Origin: Balneolales bacterium
GTDB lineage: Bacteria; Bacteroidota; Rhodothermia; Balneolales; HLUCCA01
Direction of reading: 5' to 3'
Assembly: GCA_024711145.1 (NCBI GenBank)
Contig: JANJTJ010000127.1
Coordinates: 1 to 32,517, forward strand
Length of the DNA: 32,517 bases
Shown here piece by piece: positions 7,625 to 13,205 of this stretch. A program made the translations under genes and the position numbers. The first letter of the stretch is position 1. Each line of letters starts with the position of its first letter. Under the pieces are notes generated by a model. That model saw only the letters and a list, made by a program, of their open reading frames with translations. It made no database searches and was not told the DNA's origin.

Positions 7625-8044
7625 TCAGTTGTTCAAGGCACCCGCCTGGATCCAGGAACGGATGGCCTCTATCTGTTGCGTGCTGAGTGCCGAGCCCTGG
7701 GGCATGCGCGACCCGTTTTCGGGGTTGGCCTGCAATTTGTCGTAAAGCGGGCTGCCCGCGGCGTTGCCGGCGATCACGATCGGGCCGCCGTAGGTATCGC
7801 CCTGGCTGGCCATGGTGGCCGAATAACTGTTCAGAGCCACCCCGTTCTGCGGATTCGAGGTGCTATGGCAGCTCACACACTGGGCGTTGAAAATGGGTTG
7901 GATGGTGGCCGCATAGCTGACCTGCGTCGGGTTGGGATCCGGATCGGGATCCGGATCGGGATCGGGGGTTACGGGCGATGTGCCCGAACAGGCGACAAAA
8001 GTCGCCAACATCATCAAAAACAAGGCGTTCCGCAGTTGTGCCAT
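7625..8044 (-). CDS. monohaem c-type cytochrome-like lipoprotein
   Basis: This 139-aa protein carries a lipoprotein-type signal (MAQLRNALFLMMLATFVAC, Cys19 as likely lipidated residue). An Asp-Pro repeat spacer follows (about residues 27-39), then a small cytochrome-like domain with a single haem-binding CVSCH (Cys56-His60) and a downstream Met (SRMPQGSAL) as candidate sixth ligand. The C-terminal helix QQIEAIRSWIQAGA is typical of small cytochrome c/planctomycete-type cytochrome domains. It would sit on the outer leaflet of a membrane and pass electrons. An in-frame GTG at 8066 would add 8 residues; I prefer the ATG at 8042-8044 because it gives a standard signal peptide. First gene of the cytochrome-YceI-DUF5777 operon, divergent from queA. 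Confidence 0.82.
   Translation of the reverse strand: MAQLRNALFLMMLATFVACSGTSPVTPDPDPDPDPDPNPTQVSYAATIQPIFNAQCVSCHSTSNPQNGVALNSYSATMASQGDTYGGPIVIAGNAAGSPLYDKLQANPENGSRMPQGSALSTQQIEAIRSWIQAGALNN
7934..7966 (-). repeat. 12-bp tandem repeat coding a Pro-Asp linker
   Basis: GGGATCCGGATC occurs twice in tandem (7934-7945, 7946-7957) followed by a partial copy. On the minus strand it encodes alternating Asp and Pro, forming a stiff spacer between the lipidated N-terminus and the haem domain. Such tracts can change length by slippage without a frameshift because the unit is a multiple of 3. Confidence 0.8.
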
Positions 8045-8096
8045 TTGGTACGTTCGGGAAAAGCGCACCTAAGCGCAAGTGGCGGATTCCCGGTCG

Positions 8097-8104
8097 TACC
8101 TTGG
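8097..8104 (+). promoter_or_regulatory. candidate -7 element of queA (leaderless start)
   Basis: TACCTTGG resembles TAnnTTTG and ends 3 nt before the queA ATG at 8108. The 63-bp divergent gap to the cytochrome gene must hold both promoters. Confidence 0.4.
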
Positions 8105-8107
8105 GGC

Positions 8108-9097
8108 ATGCGTCTGTCCGATTTCGATTTCACGCTACCCGAGGCCCTGGTGGCCCAGGCCCCCGCCCACCCCCGCGACCACGCCCGATTGTTGGTATAC
8201 GACCGATCGACCGGCCGCATTAGCGACCACATCTTCCACGAACTGCCGGGTTTGTTGGCCGAGGGAACCACCTTGGTCATGAACAACAGCAAAGTGGAAA
8301 AGGCCCGCCTGTTGAAGGGAAACCAGGAAGTGTTCGTGACCCGCGTGGTGAACCCCGACACGGTGGAAGCGTTGGTCAGGCCTGGCAGGCACTTCCGCCC
8401 GGGAAAAACCGTGGATTGGGGAGATGGCATCCGCTTCGAGACCCTGTCGGTGGCCGAAGACGGCCTACGGCGCCTGCGGTGTTCGGTGCCCATGGATTCC
8501 GCCCGGCTGGATCCGTACCGGCATACGCCGTTTCCACCCTATATCGCGGCGGACGAGTCCCTGGCCGACGAATACCAGACCGTATATGCCAAACCCGAAG
8601 GCAGCAAAGCCGCACCTACGGCGGGGCTGCATTTCACGCAAGACCTGCTGGAGCGACTGCGCGAGGGCGGAGTGCCCATGGCCGAAGTGACCCTGCACGT
8701 GGGGTTGGGCACCTTCGCGCCGGTAAAGACCGACGACGTGGCCGGGCACCGCATGCATGCCGAGTGGTTCGCACTGGATGCACCCACCGCCGCCATCCTG
8801 AACACGGCCACACACATCACGGCCGTGGGTACCACCACAACCCGAGTGCTCGAAAGCGCCGCGATGGACGGTCGCCGTTTCGTAGCCGGGTCGGGCGAAA
8901 CCGACATCTTCATAACGCCCGGATACGCCTGGAAGGCCACCGACGCCCTCATCACCAATTTCCATCTGCCGAAAAGCACCCTGCTGATGCTGGTGGCCGC
9001 CATGACCGGCCTGGACGAATGGCGCCGCATCTACGACCACGCGGTGCGCCAGGGCTACCGCTTCTATTCTTTCGGAGATGCCATGCTCATACGATGA
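8108..9097 (+). CDS. queA: S-adenosylmethionine:tRNA ribosyltransferase-isomerase
   Basis: This 329-aa protein transfers and isomerises the ribosyl part of S-adenosylmethionine onto 7-aminomethyl-7-deazaguanine at tRNA position 34, making epoxyqueuosine. Family hallmarks are the N-terminus LSDFDFTLPEALVAQAP, HIFHELPGLL, LVMNNSKVEKARL, YQTVYAKPEGSKAAPTAGLH (the GSVAAPTAGLHF-like motif), VTLHVGLGTFAPV, HRMHAEWF, VGTTTTRVLES, ETDIFITPGY and ALITNFHLPKSTLLMLVAA. It is a little shorter than the usual 340-350 residues. The frame is open further upstream, but the family start MRLSDFDF is clear at 8108. A tRNA-Arg gene follows after 34 bp, which is incidental because queuosine is found in Tyr, His, Asn and Asp tRNAs. 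Confidence 0.95.
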   Translation: MRLSDFDFTLPEALVAQAPAHPRDHARLLVYDRSTGRISDHIFHELPGLLAEGTTLVMNNSKVEKARLLKGNQEVFVTRVVNPDTVEALVRPGRHFRPGKTVDWGDGIRFETLSVAEDGLRRLRCSVPMDSARLDPYRHTPFPPYIAADESLADEYQTVYAKPEGSKAAPTAGLHFTQDLLERLREGGVPMAEVTLHVGLGTFAPVKTDDVAGHRMHAEWFALDAPTAAILNTATHITAVGTTTTRVLESAAMDGRRFVAGSGETDIFITPGYAWKATDALITNFHLPKSTLLMLVAAMTGLDEWRRIYDHAVRQGYRFYSFGDAMLIR

Positions 9098-9116
9098 TTC
9101 GGGGCTTGGAATTCCG

Positions 9117-9124
9117 TATTTTGG
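9117..9124 (+). promoter_or_regulatory. promoter -7 element of the tRNA-Arg gene
   Basis: TATTTTGG matches TAnnTTTG well and ends 7 nt before the mature 5' end of the tRNA. This is the expected distance for a start just upstream of the mature tRNA. Confidence 0.55.
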
Positions 9125-9131
9125 TAGTCTT

Positions 9132-9204
9132 GCGCTCGTAGCTCAATGGATAGAGCGTTGGCCTCCGAAGCCAAAGGTTATGGGTTCGACCCCCGTCGAG
9201 CGCA
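9132..9204 (+). tRNA. tRNA-Arg (anticodon CCG)
   Basis: The 73-nt cloverleaf folds cleanly. The acceptor GCGCTCG pairs with CGAGCGC, the D-stem is GCTC/GAGC, and the anticodon stem TTGGC/GCCAA encloses loop CTCCGAA with anticodon CCG. A 5-nt variable loop AGGTT and T-stem ATGGG/CCCGT around TTCGACC follow, with discriminator A. CCA is not encoded. It reads the Arg codon CGG. The opposite strand of positions 9143-9204 encodes the last residues and the stop of hemN. Confidence 0.97.
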
Positions 9205-10522
9205 CATCGAAGACCCGGGCGACGGTTCGTAAGAAGAACCGTCCCCGCTCGGTCACCCTGACCCCCGACGAATCGACCTCCACGAGGCCGTCGGCGATGA
9301 GCGGGTACAGGCTGAGTTGTTCCCTCAGGAAATAGCGGTTGGCATCGGTCTCCCACCGGCCCGACAGCGCGTCCCAATCGATCCGGCCGGCACAGAGAAT
9401 CCCCATGATGGCGTCGTGCCGGATGCGGTCGTCCAGCGTCCGCACGGCCGACGAGACCCAGGCGTTTCCCTTTTCTTTGATGCGGACGGCGTATTCGTCC
9501 AAGGTTTTGGCGTTCTGCCACATCAGGGTACCGGCTGTGGAGATGGCCGACATGCCGAAACCGAAGATGTCGGCTTCACCACCCGATTCGTACCCCATGA
9601 ACCCGCGGGTCATGGTGCCGTTGCGTAGGGCCAGGGCCAAGGCATCGGTCGGGGTGGCGAAATGGTCCATTCCGATGTGGATGTAACCGGCCTCCGCCAA
9701 TTCCTCCTGGGCCAGGGTGAGCAGTTGCTGCCTGAGCAGGGCGTCGGGCAAGGTTTCGGATGGAATGAGCCGCTGCGAGGCGAACCGTTCCGGCATATGC
9801 GCATAGGCATAGATGGCCCAACGGTCGGGTTTCAGGGCTGCGACGGAGCGAATGGTGCGGCGGAACGACTCCAGTGTCTGCTTGGGCAACCCATGGATCA
9901 GATCCACATTGATGGCCGGGATGCCCGCCGCGCGGAGGCGGTCCATGGCCGATGCCACCTGCTCCAACGGCTGGATCCGGTGGATGGCTTGCTGCACGTC
10001 GGGGTCCACGTCCTGAACGCCGATGGACACGCGGGTCACGCCCGATTCGGCCAGCGCCTCGATGCAGGCGTCGTCCAACCAGCGGGGGTCCAATTCCACA
10101 CTGAACTCGAAATCATCCGCCAGGCGATGCAGGGATTTGAGCATGCGACCCAGGCGGCGCAACCCGTCGGGATCGAGGCTGTTCGGTGTGCCACCACCCA
10201 GATGGATGCGGCCGATGCGGCTGTCGGCATGCCACAGGGGGCTTACCTGGGCGGTCTCCGTTTCCAGCAGATCCAGATATGCGCTCGCCTTGCCCGGATC
10301 CCGGCTGATCACCTTGGTGCATCCGCAATACCAGCACAACGACCGGCAGAACGGGATGTGCACGTACAGCGCCAGGCGGCCAGGAACCGTTTGTGTGCCC
10401 GATACGGCGGCTCTGAACACTCCGGGTTCCCGGATCGGACGCATGACGGTGACCGACGGATAGCTCGTATAGCGCGATCCGTCCTGCGGGTATTTGGCAA
10501 TCAATTCTTCCGGGAGTCTCAT
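9143..10522 (-). CDS. hemN: oxygen-independent coproporphyrinogen III dehydrogenase (HemN)
   Basis: This 459-aa radical SAM enzyme decarboxylates two propionate groups of coproporphyrinogen III to make protoporphyrinogen IX for haem. It shows SRYTSYPSV near the N-terminus. The radical SAM cluster motif is HIPFCRSLCWYCGC (Cys59, Cys63, Cys66; CxxxCxxC), followed by HLGGGTPNSL, ELDPRW, VSIGVQDVDPDVQQAI, NVDLIHGLPKQT and the HemN C-terminal domain. The segment ERGRFFLRTVARVFD aligns with the usual end of HemN. The tail after that (VRSTGVEP... to the TGA at 9143-9145) is read from the antisense strand of the tRNA-Arg gene. The tail is therefore unlike normal HemN ends and was probably acquired by loss of an earlier stop. 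Full-length rather than HemW, given length and N-terminus. Confidence 0.93.
   Translation of the reverse strand: MRLPEELIAKYPQDGSRYTSYPSVTVMRPIREPGVFRAAVSGTQTVPGRLALYVHIPFCRSLCWYCGCTKVISRDPGKASAYLDLLETETAQVSPLWHADSRIGRIHLGGGTPNSLDPDGLRRLGRMLKSLHRLADDFEFSVELDPRWLDDACIEALAESGVTRVSIGVQDVDPDVQQAIHRIQPLEQVASAMDRLRAAGIPAINVDLIHGLPKQTLESFRRTIRSVAALKPDRWAIYAYAHMPERFASQRLIPSETLPDALLRQQLLTLAQEELAEAGYIHIGMDHFATPTDALALALRNGTMTRGFMGYESGGEADIFGFGMSAISTAGTLMWQNAKTLDEYAVRIKEKGNAWVSSAVRTLDDRIRHDAIMGILCAGRIDWDALSGRWETDANRYFLREQLSLYPLIADGLVEVDSSGVRVTERGRFFLRTVARVFDVRSTGVEPITFGFGGQRSIH
9221..9243. repeat. 8-bp perfect inverted repeat after tRNA-Arg
   Basis: GACGGTTC and GAACCGTC flank a 7-nt loop, starting 17 nt after the tRNA 3' end and inside the hemN 3' coding region. 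There is no U-tract on either side, so it is not a standard terminator. It could stabilise or help process the tRNA transcript's 3' trailer. Confidence 0.45.
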
Positions 10523-10526
10523 GCCT

Positions 10527-10534
10527 CAAAACTA
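10527..10534 (-). promoter_or_regulatory. -7 element of hemN (leaderless start)
   Basis: The minus strand reads TAGTTTTG, a perfect TAnnTTTG match, and ends 4 nt before the hemN ATG (10520-10522). Transcription would start at or within a few bases of the start codon. Confidence 0.55.
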
Positions 10535-10632
10535 TGAGCCAACCCGTGTACCGATTTTGCCGGATGATTGGCATTTCCACCCGCATCCTCATGCGAACAA
10601 CCCGATGGTGCGGCCTTGCGAAAAAGCCGGGC

Positions 10633-11475
10633 ATGAAACACCACATCGCGCTCATCCTCGTTGCGGCGGCGGCCTTTTCCACCGGTTGCTCCCTGTTCAA
10701 AAACTCCCAATCCTACGACGACGCGCGCGCCTTCAAGGCGCCGCATTACATGGGCGAGGCACCCCGTACGGCCGGCACCGTGCTCATCGCACCGGTCACC
10801 TTCGACACCGAATCGGATCTGGGTTTCGAAGCCCTGACCGATTCCATCATGCACTTCTATCAGGCCTATGGGTCCACTTTCGAGGGCACGGTACCGGCGC
10901 GCGGTTCGGCCCGCCTGTTCGCTGGGGTACCCGGCCCCTGGGACCACATGGAACCCATAGCCGACCGTTACCGCCAGTATCCCGACCGCGACCCGCAGCT
11001 GCTTCGGTTGCACCAGGGCACCTCGGCCTGGCGGGCCGCCATCAGGGAACAGCTTGAAGCCGCCGGGGCCGACTACCTGTTCATCGCACGCATCAATGTG
11101 GGCCGGTACTATCCGAGCCAGGTGGATTGGAAAGGCACCAAGGTGTTCGAAGTGGGTACCGGATACCGGCCGGAGCTGCCCTGGCTCACCGCTTTGGACG
11201 AGCCCATGGAACTGGTGCAGATCACGGGCATGTTGGTGGACCGTCGGGGTCGGGTGGTCCGCGCCGGCACCGAGGGCATCCTCCCGTTACGCACGCCGTT
11301 CGCCGCCTCGGTGGTAGGCCTCAGCCGCACGGCCGTGGATGCCGATCTCGATCGGGCGTTGGCCATGCGGCGGAACGACCTGCCCCATGCACCCACGGTC
11401 TGGCAAGCGGCCGCCCACAACCTGTACGCCCAGTTGGTGGGTCAGGAAGTGGGGCTTTGGATGGCCCGGAACTGA
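10633..11475 (+). CDS. putative lipoprotein of unknown function
   Basis: This 280-aa protein begins with a lipoprotein signal (MKHHIALILVAAAAFSTGC; Cys19 in FSTGC). The mature part contains GTVLIAPVTFDTESD, then AIREQLEAAGADYLFIARIN, VQITGMLVDRRGRVVRAGTEG and a C-terminal segment with NLYAQLVGQEVGLW. The arrangement of a 'VLIxPV' strand, an amphipathic helix, an 'AGADYLFIARI' strand and a long predicted beta-region resembles envelope lipoproteins of the CsgG/GNA1162 type fold. I do not recognise a specific family, and the resemblance is weak. A longer in-frame start at 10534 would add 33 residues before the signal peptide and is rejected. The last 34 bp overlap the convergent ABC exporter gene. 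Confidence 0.7.
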   Translation: MKHHIALILVAAAAFSTGCSLFKNSQSYDDARAFKAPHYMGEAPRTAGTVLIAPVTFDTESDLGFEALTDSIMHFYQAYGSTFEGTVPARGSARLFAGVPGPWDHMEPIADRYRQYPDRDPQLLRLHQGTSAWRAAIREQLEAAGADYLFIARINVGRYYPSQVDWKGTKVFEVGTGYRPELPWLTALDEPMELVQITGMLVDRRGRVVRAGTEGILPLRTPFAASVVGLSRTAVDADLDRALAMRRNDLPHAPTVWQAAAHNLYAQLVGQEVGLWMARN

Positions 11476-13205
11476 CGTTCGTACAACCTGCGGTACAGGC
11501 CGTCCCGGCCCATCAACGCCTCGTGCGGGCCCTGCTCCACGAGGCGTCCTGCGTTGAGCACCAGGATGCGGTCGGCATTGCGGACGGTGGACAACCGGTG
11601 GGCGATCACGAACGACGTGCGGCCCACCATCAACCGGTCCAGCGCCTCCTGAACCAATGCTTCCGATTCCGAATCCAGTGCCGAGGTGGCTTCATCCAAC
11701 AGCAGGATGCGCGGGTCGCGCAGCAAGGCCCGCGCGATGGCGATGCGTTGGCGCTGCCCACCACTCAGCTTCACGCCACGTTCCCCTACCTGAGAGGCAT
11801 ACCCGTCCGGGAAGCTTCGGATGAAGACGTCCGCATGGGCGGCTTCGGCCGCGGCACGCACGTCGGCGTCGGTGGCGTCCAAACGGCCGTAGCGGATGTT
11901 TTCGGCAATGGTGGTGCCGAACAGGTGCACGTCCTGGGGCACGATGGCGATGCGCTCGCGCAAGCTGTGCTGGGTCAGATCACGCACGTCGCGCCCGTCG
12001 ATGCGGATGCCCCCCTGGGTGACGTCGTAGAACCTGGGTATGAGGTTCAGCAAGGTGGTTTTTCCGGCACCGCTCGGACCCACCAGGGCGATGGTTTCTC
12101 CCGGATTCACCCGGAACGAGAGCTCCTTCAGGATGGGGTCTCCCGTACCGTATGCGAACGACACCCCTACGAATTCCACTTCGCCTTTCAGATCCGGAAC
12201 GGGTTCGGCTCCGGGTCGGTCCTGGATCTCGGGGGTTTCATCCAACAACTCGAACAGGCGTTCGCTGGCCCCCACGGCCGTGTTGAAACTGGTGTAGATG
12301 CGCGACATGCCCCCCACGCTGCGGGCGATGTTCATGGCATAGAAGATGAAGGCTACCAGGTCGCCGGCGGTCAGGCGGCCGGCCAGCACTTCGGTGCCGC
12401 CGAACCAGAATATGCCCACGAGCACGGCCATGAAAAGCAGGCCGATGGAGGTCCAGAACAGGTTGGATAGCAAGGCCTGCCTGCGGGCGGTATGGAACAG
12501 GGTTTCGGTGGCTGCGGCGTAACGGGCTGTTTCGTGCGGTTCGCGGGTGAACGCTTTCACCTCGCGCACGGCCACCAGGGATTCCTCGGCCACGGAGGTG
12601 GTGTCGGCCAGGCGGTCCTGCACCTGGCGCGAAAGCTCGCGGATTTTGGCACCGTAGTAGCGGGTGGCCAGGGCGATGAGCGGAACCGTTAGGAATACCG
12701 CCACGCTCAGGCGCCAGTTGAGCGTGACCATGAGGGCGACCGACCCGAGCAGGGTGACCGACTGGGTGAGGGAATCCACGATGGAACCGGTTGCCGCGCT
12801 CCGTACCGAACCTACGTCGTTGGTCAGGCGGGAGGTGATGTCGCCCAGCCGCTGTTCGGAGTAGAAACCCAACCCCAACCGCTGGAGGTGGGTGTACAAA
12901 CGCACCCGCAGGTCGGTGACCAACCGCTCCCCTATCCATTGCAACCAATAACCGCCCCAGAACCCGAACAGGGCTTGCAGCAGGAACAGCACGAGCAACC
13001 CGGCTGCCAGGCGGTCCAGCAAGGCCCGGTCGGCCGATTGGAACACGGCATCCAGCAGTTCGCGCAGGCCCAGCGGAACCGCCAGCCATAGGACGGAGCC
13101 GGTCAGGGTGAGGAGCAGGGCCACCAGCCACCGGTTCCGGTGCGGGCGGGCTATGGCATACAGCCGGGTGAGCAGGGTGCGGATGGACCGCGGAGCGGGG
13201 TTCAC
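11442..13205 (-). CDS. ABC exporter, fused membrane and ATPase domains (MsbA-like)
   Basis: This 587-aa half-exporter has six membrane segments in residues about 20-315, then an ATPase with Walker A GPSGAGKTT, Q-loop IVPQDVHLF, signature LSGGQRQR, Walker B LLLDEATSALD and H-loop IAHRLST. The conserved coupling-region VKAFTRE is present. It works as a homodimer exporting lipid, peptide or drug-like molecules across the inner membrane; substrate cannot be read. The start is GTG at 13203-13205, overlapping the amylase stop as GTGA. No ATG lies in frame between the preceding stop and this codon, so it is translated by coupling from the amylase mRNA. That link to a secreted amylase is unusual. Confidence 0.87.
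   Translation of the reverse strand: MNPAPRSIRTLLTRLYAIARPHRNRWLVALLLTLTGSVLWLAVPLGLRELLDAVFQSADRALLDRLAAGLLVLFLLQALFGFWGGYWLQWIGERLVTDLRVRLYTHLQRLGLGFYSEQRLGDITSRLTNDVGSVRSAATGSIVDSLTQSVTLLGSVALMVTLNWRLSVAVFLTVPLIALATRYYGAKIRELSRQVQDRLADTTSVAEESLVAVREVKAFTREPHETARYAAATETLFHTARRQALLSNLFWTSIGLLFMAVLVGIFWFGGTEVLAGRLTAGDLVAFIFYAMNIARSVGGMSRIYTSFNTAVGASERLFELLDETPEIQDRPGAEPVPDLKGEVEFVGVSFAYGTGDPILKELSFRVNPGETIALVGPSGAGKTTLLNLIPRFYDVTQGGIRIDGRDVRDLTQHSLRERIAIVPQDVHLFGTTIAENIRYGRLDATDADVRAAAEAAHADVFIRSFPDGYASQVGERGVKLSGGQRQRIAIARALLRDPRILLLDEATSALDSESEALVQEALDRLMVGRTSFVIAHRLSTVRNADRILVLNAGRLVEQGPHEALMGRDGLYRRLYERQFRAIQSPTS

Noticed and set aside
12546-12561. GGTGAACGCTTTCACC, resembling the LacI-type operator, inside the ABC exporter gene.
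   Set aside because: It encodes the conserved VKAFTRE segment of MsbA-like exporters; resemblance follows from codon choice and there is no start codon or promoter nearby.
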